Below are positions 8,285-17,744 of a stretch of DNA of 64,000 nt, one piece after another. Under the pieces are notes generated by a model that ran no database searches, had not been told where the DNA came from, and saw only the letters and a list, made by a program, of their open reading frames with translations. The stretch is from CATOSD01 sp965226695 (GTDB lineage: Bacteria > Chloroflexota > Dehalococcoidia > Lucifugimonadales > CATOSD01). A program made the translations under genes and the position numbers. The stretch is from NCBI GenBank assembly GCA_965226695.1, contig OZ245405.1, positions 2,108,001-2,172,000 on the forward strand. The letters are read 5' to 3'. How positions within the stretch are numbered: the first letter of the stretch is position 1; every line of letters starts with the position of its first letter.

Positions 8285-9454
8285 ATGGCTGACGGGCGAA
8301 CGACTATACTGCTTGTAGAAGACAATCCGGACGACGCGCTGCTGATCCAGGAAATGCTTGCCGACGCTGACGGCGGATCGTTCGAGTGGATTCACGCCGA
8401 GAGGCTGTCGGAGGGTCTGGAAGAGTTGGCCGCGGGCAGGGCCGACGTGGTGCTGCTCGACTTGTCCCTTCCCGATAGCCACGGCCTGGAAACCTTTGCC
8501 ACGGCGCACTCGCAGGCGCCCGAAACTCCCATAATCCTCTTGACAGGATTGGACGACGAAGAGCTGGCGGTGCAGGCGGTACAGCTGGGAGCGCAGGACT
8601 ACCTCTCGAAGAGCCGGATGGAAGGTCAACTGCTCGTCCGCTCGCTGCGTTACGCGATCGAAAGGCAAACCCTCCTGGCGGAGTTGGTGAGGCAGTCCGA
8701 CGAACTCGCCCGGCTCAATGAAGATCTGAGACGCTCCAACGCCGAGCTGGAGCAGTTCGCATACGTGGCATCCCACGACCTGCAAGAGCCGCTGCGCATG
8801 GTTTCCAGCTACGTCGAAATTCTCGCGGAGGACTACTCCGGACGGCTGGACGCCGACGCCGACAGATTCATCGGCTACGTGGTAGATGGCGCGACACGAA
8901 TGAAGGGTCTCATCAACGACCTACTGACGTACTCCCGCGTCGGAACACAGGGGAAGTCTTTCGGTCCCGCCGATTGCAACCTGATTGTGGAGCGCGTGCT
9001 AATGGACCAGGCCCGCGCCCTGGAGGAGTGCGGCGGCACGGTCACCTACATGGAGCTGCCCGTTGTAATGGCGGATGATACGCAGCTGACGCAGCTGCTG
9101 CAAAACCTTCTGAGCAACGCCCTGAAGTACAGGCGCGACGTTGCCCCGCGTGTGCACGTCTGCGCTGAGGAACGGCCCGATGCGTGGGCCTTCTCGGTCA
9201 GCGACAACGGAATCGGAATTGCGCCCCGTCACTCGGAGCGCATTTTCCAGATGTTCCAGCGGCTTCACCACCGGAGCGAGTATCCCGGCTCGGGAATCGG
9301 TCTGGCCGTATGCCAGAAAATCGTGGAAAGACACGGCGGAAGAATCTGGGTAGAGTCCGAACCGGGCAAGGGGTCTACTTTCCATTTCACAATTTCGACT
9401 TTACTGGAGGAGGCTGACCATGGTAGTAGAAGATTCGGACATCAAACCCGTTGA
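8285..9454 (+). CDS. Hybrid REC-histidine kinase
   Basis: 389 residues from an ATG with GAGGGA upstream. N-terminal REC domain (1-120) with LLVEDNPDD, phospho-acceptor Asp59 (VVLLDLSLPDSHG) and Lys109, then a coiled coil (about 125-155), HisKA with His164 in QFAYVASHDLQEPLR, and HATPase_c ending GSGIGLAVCQKIVERHGG. The kinase half is close to that of the PAS-GAF kinase at 5986 and is probably a paralogue. No sensor domain: input is likely phosphate to its own REC. Its end overlaps the next gene by 35 bases, so the two are translationally linked. Confidence 0.92.
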   Translation: MADGRTTILLVEDNPDDALLIQEMLADADGGSFEWIHAERLSEGLEELAAGRADVVLLDLSLPDSHGLETFATAHSQAPETPIILLTGLDDEELAVQAVQLGAQDYLSKSRMEGQLLVRSLRYAIERQTLLAELVRQSDELARLNEDLRRSNAELEQFAYVASHDLQEPLRMVSSYVEILAEDYSGRLDADADRFIGYVVDGATRMKGLINDLLTYSRVGTQGKSFGPADCNLIVERVLMDQARALEECGGTVTYMELPVVMADDTQLTQLLQNLLSNALKYRRDVAPRVHVCAEERPDAWAFSVSDNGIGIAPRHSERIFQMFQRLHHRSEYPGSGIGLAVCQKIVERHGGRIWVESEPGKGSTFHFTISTLLEEADHGSRRFGHQTR

Positions 9455-10289
9455 CGTACTGCTGGTAGAAGACAACCCCGCGGACGTGGAGCTGACGCAG
9501 CGAATACTGAGAGACTCCGATCACCCCCTGCGCGTGACCGTCGCCCAAGATGGGGAAGTAGCGATGGCGATGCTGCGCAAGGTAGGCGACCACTCCGACA
9601 CACCAACGCCCGACCTGGTGCTGCTTGACCTGAACATGCCCAGGATGAACGGGTACGAAGTGTTGCAGGAGATGAGCCAGAACCAGGACCTGAATCGCAT
9701 TCCGATTCTGATTCTGACGTCGACGCAGGCCGAGAGAGACCGGCTGCAGTTCTCCAACGTCAGTCCAAGCCGTTACTGCACCAAGCCCCTGCCTATCACG
9801 CGGTTCAACGACATCTTGGGTTGGCTCAGGTCGGAGGAGTACGTTTCCTGGTTCGCCCTCGGCGCGCAGGGCGTCCAGGAGAGAGAGCCGGCGATGCTGG
9901 AGAAGTTCTCCGAAATTGCCAGGCTCGCTGACCGTGACCGGTCGGATCGCGTGGCGATGCTGCTCCGCGCCGAACACGACATGCTGGCAGACGGGATCCG
10001 GGGGATTATGGCGTCCAAACTGCGCGTCCTACTCCAGATGGACGAGGAGGCCGCGAAAAACATCGCCACTTCGTATAGCGGGGCTGTACAACTTCTGTCC
10101 TCCGAACAGGCCATGCTTCACGTCGCGATTTCGCAACGCCTGAGCCAGGATTTCTCGGAAGAGGACCGCGATAGGTTGCTCGCCATCGACCCCAGACTCT
10201 TCGGCGCGAGACCCCAACCGGCGCGAGCACCCCGGCAGGAGACCGCGCCGCCCGCCCCCCGCCGATGGTGGTGGCCGTTCGGCGGCTAG
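9420..10289 (+). CDS. Response regulator with uncharacterised helical C-terminal region and Trp-rich tail
   Basis: 289 residues; the ATG follows GGAGGAGG and lies inside the end of the kinase gene. REC domain 1-145 with LLVEDNPAD, Asp70 in LVLLDLNMPRMNG and Lys122. Residues 150-260 are predicted by eye to be mainly helical (LEKFSEIARLADRDR, HDMLADGIRGIMASKLRVLL, AISQRLSQDFSEEDRDRLL) and match no output domain I recognise. The tail is proline-rich and ends RRWWWPFGG, which may dock to membrane or partner. Last gene of the phosphorelay cluster. Confidence 0.85.
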   Translation: MVVEDSDIKPVDVLLVEDNPADVELTQRILRDSDHPLRVTVAQDGEVAMAMLRKVGDHSDTPTPDLVLLDLNMPRMNGYEVLQEMSQNQDLNRIPILILTSTQAERDRLQFSNVSPSRYCTKPLPITRFNDILGWLRSEEYVSWFALGAQGVQEREPAMLEKFSEIARLADRDRSDRVAMLLRAEHDMLADGIRGIMASKLRVLLQMDEEAAKNIATSYSGAVQLLSSEQAMLHVAISQRLSQDFSEEDRDRLLAIDPRLFGARPQPARAPRQETAPPAPRRWWWPFGG

Positions 10290-10399
10290 CCGGGATTCCG
10301 ACCCCAGCCTTGGTCAGGACGGCTTGTGTTCAGCACTCCAAACCTCGCGGTGCTCTTGCGGCCCGCGAGGTCGGCGCGTCACGCTATAACGCGCTCGCG

Positions 10400-10408
10400 T
10401 GCTATAAT
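10400..10408 (+). promoter_or_regulatory. Extended -10 promoter of glyS
   Basis: TGCTATAAT: a TG dinucleotide one base before a perfect TATAAT at 10403-10408. No good -35 is present, as usual for extended -10 promoters. Predicted start of transcription near 10415 gives a leader of about 37 bases before the GTG at 10452. Confidence 0.6.
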
Positions 10409-10451
10409 TTGGGGTGCATCGGTGAAGACACACGCACTTGAAAGGCCATCT

Positions 10452-11792
10452 GTGACAGACGACACAACACCAATCGACCTGGAGAAGATAGTGTCGCTGT
10501 GCAAGCGGCGAGGCTTCATCTTCCAGAACAGCGAGGTCTACGGAGGCCTGGCAAGCACCTACGACTACGGGCCGCTCGGCGTCGAGCTCAAGCGCAACGT
10601 GAAGGACGCCTGGTGGCGCAGGTTCGTTTGGGGCCGGGACGACATGGTAGGCCTGGACTCGGCAATCATCATGCACCCGGACGTCTGGCGCGCCAGCGGC
10701 CACCTGGACAGTTTCACCGACCCGCTCGTGGACTGCCGCGACTGCCGCAAGCGTTGGCGCGAGGACCAGCTCGAGGAGCCGAGCTGCCCCGACTGCGGCG
10801 GCCTTCTGACCGACTCGCGCAACTTCAACCTGATGTTCCGCACCTACATGGGGCCGGTCGAGGAAGAGGCGTCGACCGTCTACCTCAGGCCCGAAACGGC
10901 CCAGGGCATATTCGTCAACTTCAACAACGTGCTCAACACCACCCGCCGCAAGCTGCCTTTCGGCGTGGCGCAGATTGGCAAGGCGTTCCGCAACGAGATC
11001 ACCACCGGCAACTTCATATTCCGCACCCGTGAGTTCGAGATAATGGAGATCGAGTATTTCGTGAAGCCGGGCGAGGACGATGAGTCCCACCGCCAATGGG
11101 TCGAGGAGTGCCTGGACTGGTACCGCGAGCTCGGCGTCAGACCGGAGCGGCTGCGAGTCCGGGAACACGAGGGCAGAGAGCTGGCCCACTACTCCAAGGC
11201 GACGCACGACATCGAGTACCGCTTTCCCTGGGGCTGGGGAGAGATACAGGGAATCGCCAACCGGACGGACTACGATCTGTCCGCCCACGGTTCGGCAAGC
11301 GGGGAGTCGCTGTCCTGGTTCGACGACGAGACCGGCCAACGGGTGGTGCCCTACGTTGTCGAGCCGTCCGCCGGCGTCGACCGCGCCCTGATGACTTTCC
11401 TGGTGGACGCCTACACAGAAGAGGAGGCCCCCACCGCGTCGGGCCGCACCGAGCGCCGCGTTGTTCTGCGGCTCCACCCGTCACTTGCGCCGGTGAAGGT
11501 CGCGGTGCTGCCGCTCAGCCGAAACCAGAGGCTGGAGCCGCTGGCCCGGAGCGTATTCGAGAGCGTCAGGCGCTCGGCGGGGATGAACGGCGTGGTGCAA
11601 TACGACTCGGCCCAAAGCATTGGGCGGCGCTACCGCCGGCAGGACGAGATCGGAACACCCATCTGCGTCACGGTGGACTTCGACTCGCTTGACGACCACG
11701 CTGTCACCATACGCGAGCGCGACTCGATGGCGCAGACGCGCGTCGCCATCGACGCGCTGTCCGGGGAGCTGGCGAGCCGCCTGGCCGGCTGA
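10452..11792 (+). CDS. glyS: Glycyl-tRNA synthetase, class II dimeric type
   Basis: 446 residues from GTG with AAAGG six bases upstream; longer in-frame readings would start upstream of the TATAAT box, which rules them out. Charges tRNA-Gly in the cytoplasm. Seen: N-terminal LCKRRGFIFQNSEVYGG, a zinc ribbon (CRDCRKRW...CPDCGG), class II motif 2 QIGKAFRNEITTG, ARE[F]E segment RTREFEIMEIEYF, motif 3 PYVVEPSAGVDRALM and a C-terminal anticodon-binding domain (about 345-446, LAPVKVAVLPLS). Length fits the alpha2 bacterial/archaeal-eukaryal type. A GC-rich hairpin follows the stop. Confidence 0.96.
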   Translation: MTDDTTPIDLEKIVSLCKRRGFIFQNSEVYGGLASTYDYGPLGVELKRNVKDAWWRRFVWGRDDMVGLDSAIIMHPDVWRASGHLDSFTDPLVDCRDCRKRWREDQLEEPSCPDCGGLLTDSRNFNLMFRTYMGPVEEEASTVYLRPETAQGIFVNFNNVLNTTRRKLPFGVAQIGKAFRNEITTGNFIFRTREFEIMEIEYFVKPGEDDESHRQWVEECLDWYRELGVRPERLRVREHEGRELAHYSKATHDIEYRFPWGWGEIQGIANRTDYDLSAHGSASGESLSWFDDETGQRVVPYVVEPSAGVDRALMTFLVDAYTEEEAPTASGRTERRVVLRLHPSLAPVKVAVLPLSRNQRLEPLARSVFESVRRSAGMNGVVQYDSAQSIGRRYRRQDEIGTPICVTVDFDSLDDHAVTIRERDSMAQTRVAIDALSGELASRLAG

Positions 11793-11793
11793 C

Positions 11794-11810
11794 CCGTGAC
11801 CCGGTCACGG
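11794..11810 (+). terminator. GC hairpin after glyS
   Basis: CCGTGAC, loop CCG, GTCACGG: a perfect 7-bp stem two bases after the glyS stop. No U-tract, so it may only slow or stabilise transcript ends. Confidence 0.4.
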
Positions 11811-11869
11811 CAGGGTCCCAAGAGCCACGTGCGCCACTTTACCGCGAGACGACAGGGGGAAACGCCGCC

Positions 11870-12142
11870 ATGGGCCTCGAGGTAGCCGAAATCACCATGA
11901 ACTGGCTCGAAGCCCCCACCGGCTCGGCCCACAGCTTCGCGAACAGCCTGGTGGAGGGCTCGGACGCCTGGGGACCCGGCATCGCCTTCGGGTTCTACTC
12001 CAAAGACGACCTGGTCAGTGAGGCGAGACGGTACTGCGAATCGAATCCGGCTTCCCCGGAGGAGCGAGACCAGATACGGCGATGGATCGAGGGTCTGCCA
12101 TTCGACGACAGCGACTTCGTGGCGCTTTACTTCAGCTGGTAG
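11870..12142 (+). CDS. Hypothetical 90-residue acidic protein
   Basis: ATG follows AGGGGGAAA. Acidic, soluble, with helix SKDDLVSEARRYCESNP and PASPEERDQIRRWIEG, and a C-terminus ending DFVALYFSW. No family recognised. It lies 17 bases before the Mre11-like nuclease gene in the same direction and could be co-expressed with it. No signal peptide or membrane segment. Confidence 0.6.
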   Translation: MGLEVAEITMNWLEAPTGSAHSFANSLVEGSDAWGPGIAFGFYSKDDLVSEARRYCESNPASPEERDQIRRWIEGLPFDDSDFVALYFSW

Positions 12143-12158
12143 GCCGGCGGGCACGCGC

Positions 12159-13418
12159 ATGAAGATAGTACATTTCAGCGACGTCCACGTAGGCGTCGAA
12201 AACTACGGCCGGATCGACCCTGACACAGGTCTTTCGGCGCGCCTGGGCGACTTCCTCTCCACGTTCGACGAGGTCGTCGAGTACGCCATTGCCGAACGCG
12301 CCGACCTCGCACTGTTCACGGGAGACGCCTACAAGAGCCGCAACCCGAGCCAGACGCACCAGCGTGAGTTCGCCGCTCGCATCGCCCGGCTCGCCAACGC
12401 CGGCATTCCGGTGTTCCTGGTGGTCGGCAACCACGACATGCCCCTCACCGCCGGCCCCGCGACGGCGGTCGAGATCTTCGACACGCTGGGCGTCCGCATG
12501 GTGCACGTCGGCGAACGGCTGGCCACCCTCGTCGTTGACACTCCTTCGGGGCCGGTGCAGATCGTCTCTGTTCCATGGGTCAGGCGCAGCCACTTCCTGG
12601 CATCCGAGGAGAGGAGCGGGCTGACGATCGACGCGATTAACTCCCTGATCCAGGACCGCCTGACCGAGGGCGTGAAGTCACTCGCGGAGCGGCTGGATCC
12701 GTCCCTGCCCGCCGTGCTGGCCGCGCACGTGACCGTAAGCTCAGCAGTGGTGGGCGGCTCGACACGCGATAGCGTGCGGCACGGCTCCGAGCGCAGCATG
12801 ATGCTGGGCCGGGACCACGTGCTGCTGCGCAGCAGCCTGGCGCGTCCGCAGTTCGACTACGTGGCCCTGGGCCACATTCACAAGCACCAAGTCGTTGGCG
12901 AGCAGCCCATGATGGCCTACGCCGGCAGCCTCGAGCGCGTGGACTTCGGCGAGGAGGGTGACGACAAGGGCTTCTGCGTTGTAGAGTTGGACTCTTCGCT
13001 TCCCGCGGGGTCACGGCTGAAGTCCTTCCGGTTCCAGAAGGTGAACGCGAGAAAGTTCATCACCATCAACGTCAGGCTGCAATACGGAGACCCCGATCCG
13101 ACGGCCACGGTGTTGAGTGAGATCGAGCGTCGGCGCGTTGAAGGCGCCATAGTCAAGCTAAACATCGAGTTTCCTATCCAGTTGCAGGGCCACCTCAGAG
13201 ACGCCGACATACGGCAGGCCCTGAACAGCGCATTCTACGTCGCCTCCGTCTCCAAGAGGCCCATAGAGCAGCCCAAGAACAGACTAGGCGCGGCATACTC
13301 CAAGGGCACTACACCACAGGAGTTGCTGCGCCTCTACCTGGACAGCAAGAACGTAGCGGAGAATAGGGCGGCTATCCTGATTCGCAGGGCGGAGGAGCTG
13401 TTTGTGGAGGAAATCTGA
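12159..13418 (+). CDS. SbcD/Mre11-like DNA repair exonuclease (calcineurin-like phosphoesterase)
   Basis: 419 residues. The five phosphoesterase motifs of Mre11/SbcD are present in order: FSDVHVG (Asp8, His10), FTGDAYKSR, VVGNHDMP, LAAHVTVS and ALGHIHKHQ. The Mn-dependent nuclease normally works with an SbcC/Rad50 ATPase on DNA ends. C-terminal third (from about 285) has the capping domain and ends with IRRAEELFVEEI. No Rad50/SbcC gene is adjacent; the next gene starts three bases after the stop and encodes a thioredoxin-like lipoprotein. Confidence 0.9.
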   Translation: MKIVHFSDVHVGVENYGRIDPDTGLSARLGDFLSTFDEVVEYAIAERADLALFTGDAYKSRNPSQTHQREFAARIARLANAGIPVFLVVGNHDMPLTAGPATAVEIFDTLGVRMVHVGERLATLVVDTPSGPVQIVSVPWVRRSHFLASEERSGLTIDAINSLIQDRLTEGVKSLAERLDPSLPAVLAAHVTVSSAVVGGSTRDSVRHGSERSMMLGRDHVLLRSSLARPQFDYVALGHIHKHQVVGEQPMMAYAGSLERVDFGEEGDDKGFCVVELDSSLPAGSRLKSFRFQKVNARKFITINVRLQYGDPDPTATVLSEIERRRVEGAIVKLNIEFPIQLQGHLRDADIRQALNSAFYVASVSKRPIEQPKNRLGAAYSKGTTPQELLRLYLDSKNVAENRAAILIRRAEELFVEEI

Positions 13419-13421
13419 CCG

Positions 13422-13985
13422 ATGGACAATCGCAACCCGCGCTCGAACGCGCCCTCGCTGCTGGCGGCTGTGCTGCTGGCGGCACTCTGTCTGGTTTTGC
13501 TCGCCGGCTGCGGCGGGGAATCCGCGGCGCCGGAGGACTCCGTGCCACTGGACCCCGCTCCGGACTTCGAACTGCCCCTGTTCGCCAACGCCAACCACGC
13601 CGCGGGCGACACCCTCACTCTGGCCGAGCTGGAAGGCCGGCCCGTCGTGCTGAACTTCTGGTTTCCGTCGTGCCCGCCCTGCGTAGCCGAAATGCCGGAC
13701 CTCGAGGCCTCGTTCAAGGAGCACAAAGACACCGGGCTCGCGTTCATCGGCGTGCAACTCGTCGGCGTCGACAGCGAGCAGAACGGGCAAGAGTTTGTCG
13801 ATAGCCTTGGCGTTACCTACGCCCTGGGACCCGACCGTGAGGGCGAAATCTCCTTCGAGAAGTACGAGGTGCCGGGCTTTCCCACCACGTTCTTTCTGGA
13901 CGCCGACCACGGGATTGTGCGCAAGTGGAGCGGCCCTCTCAACCGGGAGAAGCTCGAGGAGCTGGTCGCCGAGATTCTGCCTTAG
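13422..13985 (+). CDS. TlpA-like thioredoxin-fold lipoprotein
   Basis: 187 residues. N-terminal lipoprotein signal: basic head, hydrophobic core LLAAVLLAALCLVLL, lipobox LAGC with lipidated Cys30. The mature part has the AlkylPR/TlpA fold: APDFELPLF, LEGRPVVLNFWFPSCPPC (redox pair Cys84/Cys87, CPPC) and cis-Pro loop VPGFPTTFFLD. Extracytoplasmic thiol-disulfide oxidoreductase, perhaps in cytochrome maturation or disulfide reduction. Start three bases after the nuclease stop indicates one transcript. Confidence 0.9.
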   Translation: MDNRNPRSNAPSLLAAVLLAALCLVLLAGCGGESAAPEDSVPLDPAPDFELPLFANANHAAGDTLTLAELEGRPVVLNFWFPSCPPCVAEMPDLEASFKEHKDTGLAFIGVQLVGVDSEQNGQEFVDSLGVTYALGPDREGEISFEKYEVPGFPTTFFLDADHGIVRKWSGPLNREKLEELVAEILP

Positions 13986-14080
13986 CGCCGAGCGCCGCAG
14001 GCATTCTGCGCGACGAGCGTCTGCCTGCGGTACGAGGGCTGGAGGGCAGCCGGAGCGGCCGGTGAGATGCGGCAGTTGAA

Positions 14081-14578
14081 GTGAGCGCCACCGACGTCTT
14101 CATGCTCATGGTCCGATGGCTGCACGTGGTGTCTGCGGTGGCCTGGATAGGCGGCAGCCTCTTCTACCTGCTGGTGCTGCGCCCCGCGTTGCGGCGTTCT
14201 CCTGGCGCTGCCAGTCTACTGGGCGAGGCCGCCGCGACTGAGTTCCGCGCGCTTGTCGACACCTGCATCATCGTGCTTATCGTCACCGGTGGCGTGCTCA
14301 CCTTCCACCGGCTCGAATCCGCGTCCGTTGGCGCCGCCTACGTCTTGGTACTCGCGGCAAAGGTCGCGCTCGCCGCGGTCATGTTCGCCCTCGCCTGGCG
14401 TAGGCGCCGCCCCCGAGGATCGCCCATATTCCCGGAAGAGTCGGAACAATCGACCGGTCGACTTGCGCGGGTCTCACGTGCGTTGTCGGGCTACAACCTC
14501 GTGGCGATTCTGGGTGTGCTCGTCTTCCTGCTGGCAGACCTGCTCGCGGCGCTGTACGAGATGGCAATCTCGAGCTAG
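14081..14578 (+). CDS. CopD/DUF2269-like integral membrane protein
   Basis: 165 residues, GTG start. Four hydrophobic segments (about 10-32, 58-78, 85-105, 138-160). WLHVVSAVAWIGGSLFYLLVLRPALR with a His in the first membrane helix is the hallmark of CopD-like and related copper or haem-associated membrane proteins. A basic cytoplasmic loop (WRRRRPRGSP) follows helix 3. Probably a small membrane redox or metal-handling protein; exact role unknown. Confidence 0.75.
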   Translation: MSATDVFMLMVRWLHVVSAVAWIGGSLFYLLVLRPALRRSPGAASLLGEAAATEFRALVDTCIIVLIVTGGVLTFHRLESASVGAAYVLVLAAKVALAAVMFALAWRRRRPRGSPIFPEESEQSTGRLARVSRALSGYNLVAILGVLVFLLADLLAALYEMAISS

Positions 14579-14594
14579 CGAGTGGTGCGGCAGA

Positions 14595-14777
14595 TCAGAC
14601 GCGGAGCTCGGGGGGAAGCAGGTTGGGGATGGTGTCCTCGATCGGGAAGACCTCGCCGCACTCGGTGCAGCGCAGGCTTCCTTCCACTATCTCGTCGCCC
14701 TCGCGCCGGTCGACGGTGAGGCCCAGCTCGCCCCTGCATAGCGGGCAGGCCAGAATGTCCATCAGCTCATCTTTCAA
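14595..14777 (-). CDS. Trm112 family zinc-ribbon protein
   Basis: 60 residues, the family's usual bacterial length. Seen: LMDILACPLCRGELGL with the first Cys pair, CTECGEVFPIEDTIPNLLP with the second pair and the family's P(I/V)xDGIPxxLP-like end. Trm112 proteins activate methyltransferases in eukaryotes and archaea; bacterial homologues (YcaR type) are small zinc proteins of unclear role. It lies 36 bases downstream of a class I methyltransferase gene on the same strand, a suggestive pairing. Confidence 0.88.
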   Translation of the reverse strand: MKDELMDILACPLCRGELGLTVDRREGDEIVEGSLRCTECGEVFPIEDTIPNLLPPELRV

Positions 14778-14813
14778 CGCCGCGTACCTCCTGAGACTCG
14801 CCGTGCCTGGGGC

Positions 14814-15599
14814 CTAGCGCTTGCGGCCCAGAATGCGTATCTGCGACGTGGTGAAGAACAGTTTGCCATCGCCGTCGCGTCCAATGTCTACGTGTCGCTT
14901 GAGCGACTCCGGAGCGTTCTTTATCAAGTCGAAGATGCGCTCGCGGTTTTCGGGCGGGGTGTCGGCGCGGTCCATCCAGTTCTCCATCGAGCTCATGCGC
15001 CCGCTGGTGACGTACACCTCGTTGACCTCGAGTCCCGCCGCGCGGTAGGCGTCGTTCCACTCGGTGAAGCTGTGATTGCTGCCGTGGCTGGAGTCCCGCA
15101 GCCACTCCAGCTCGTCGACGTATGCCCTCGCATCCGGGTCCTCGGGACCCATGCTGTCGGCGACGAGCACCAGGCCGCCGGTCTTGCACACGCGGGCCAT
15201 CTCCCGCACCGCGAGTGGATGGTCCGGAAAGTGGGCGGCCGCCAGCCGCGATGTCACGATGTCGAACTGCTCGTCCACGAACGGCAGCGCCTGCGCGTCA
15301 GCGGCCACGCGCCACAGGTTGGTGACGTCCCTGTCGCGCATTACGACCGGAATCTCCCTGAGCATCAGCGTGGTCACGTCGCTCGCGACCACGTTGCGCA
15401 CGTGCGGGGCGAACGCGCAGGCCAAGTGGCCCGGGCCGGTTCCCACGTCCAGCACGACCTCGTCGCCTCGCGGCGCCGCCATTCGTACCAGCTGCTCGAG
15501 CGCCTCCAGGTTGCCGTGGCTCTCTCTGTAGCGGCCGGCGCGCTTGCCGAAATAATCTATGGATGCGAGCTGCCGCGGCCCGGCCGAGGTGTCTTCCAT
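14814..15599 (-). CDS. Class I SAM-dependent methyltransferase (UbiE/MenG-like)
   Basis: 261 residues. Rossmann motif I VVLDVGTGPGHLACAF (about 48-62), acidic loop ASDVT, motif II AADAQALPFVDEQFDIVTSRLAAAHFPD, and VCKTGGLVLVADS. The AHFPD and EMARVCKTGG pattern is like the small-molecule (quinone, sterol) methyltransferases of the Methyltransf_11 family. Substrate not deducible. Followed on the same strand by the Trm112-like gene. Confidence 0.88.
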   Translation of the reverse strand: MEDTSAGPRQLASIDYFGKRAGRYRESHGNLEALEQLVRMAAPRGDEVVLDVGTGPGHLACAFAPHVRNVVASDVTTLMLREIPVVMRDRDVTNLWRVAADAQALPFVDEQFDIVTSRLAAAHFPDHPLAVREMARVCKTGGLVLVADSMGPEDPDARAYVDELEWLRDSSHGSNHSFTEWNDAYRAAGLEVNEVYVTSGRMSSMENWMDRADTPPENRERIFDLIKNAPESLKRHVDIGRDGDGKLFFTTSQIRILGRKR

Positions 15600-15788
15600 C
15601 GTGGTGAACTCATCCGTCTACTGGTTTGTCATCAGTTGCGCGGCCACGGCGGGAACCGCCGCCCGCGGAGCACGCCAAACGATAGCACCGCGCGCTACGC
15701 GCGTCAATTGGCGCCGGTCATGCGCGGCCCGCATCATGCTCCTCGTGCCCCATCGCCCCAGCCTATCCGCCGTGCCTCCCAGCCTATC

Positions 15789-15818
15789 CGTCATTCCGGC
15801 TCGGGGGCCGGAGTCCAG
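15789..15818. repeat. Dispersed 30-bp palindromic repeat, family A copy 2
   Basis: CGTCATTCCGG start and TCCAG end like copy 1 at 1054-1083. The 16-base core is the exact reverse complement of the core of copy 1, while the outer ends keep the same orientation. Confidence 0.7.
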
Positions 15819-15912
15819 GGGCGGGGAGCCTCAGCAGGGTTGTCCCGCTCGGCGTTGCTACTGTGGACCGCCCCCAGGCCCGAAACTTGCGGCGATATGC
15901 GTTATCTGATAG

Positions 15913-15927
15913 TGTCAGTGGCTGACA
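15913..15927 (+). promoter_or_regulatory. Operator-like palindrome upstream of the carboxyltransferase operon
   Basis: TGTCAG, three bases, CTGACA: a perfect 6-bp inverted repeat ending 28 bases before the ATG at 15956. Size and placement suit binding of a dimeric repressor; the regulator is unknown. Confidence 0.4.
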
Positions 15928-15955
15928 TTCCAACCGATGGTGACCTGATTCCAAC

Positions 15956-17514
<1,559 letters not shown>

Positions 17515-17518
<4 letters not shown>

Positions 17519-17721
17519 TATCACCTGCAGGCGGCCGCCCGGCTCCCGACCAGAAGCTGGTCGCCGCCATCACCGCGGCGGTGCAGGCGTACCTGAATCA
17601 GGAGGCGCCGCCACTGCCCCGTGCGGGAGGCGCGCGCGGGGGCAGTGCCTGGAAGCTCGCCGCCCGTAACCCGTCCTTCGAAACCCCGGCCATCCGGGCC
17701 CTGTCCTGGAGAGGCCGCTAA
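17515..17721 (+). CDS. Small carboxylase accessory subunit (OadG/epsilon C-terminal-like)
   Basis: 68 residues, GTG overlapping the preceding stop by four bases. The pattern DQKLVAAITAAVQAYLNQEA followed by SAWKLAARNPSF resembles the hydrophilic C-terminal tails of OadG-type subunits and small subunits of biotin carboxylases, which tether subunits together. There is no membrane segment, so it would not anchor a sodium pump. Likely structural partner of the flanking subunits. Confidence 0.65.
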
Positions 17722-17744
17722 CCCGCGCCCCGCACCGCCACCGA

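Larger units (their letters stand above)
15600..15955. other. 356-bp divergent intergenic region
   Basis: No gene seen. It contains the family A repeat copy (15789-15818), a near-repeated stretch (CAGCCTATCC twice at about 15760-15790) and the palindrome at 15913-15927 close to the carboxyltransferase start. A poor promoter candidate, TTGCGG at 15887-15892 and TAGTGT at 15910-15915 with 17-base spacing, overlaps the palindrome. Confidence 0.6.
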
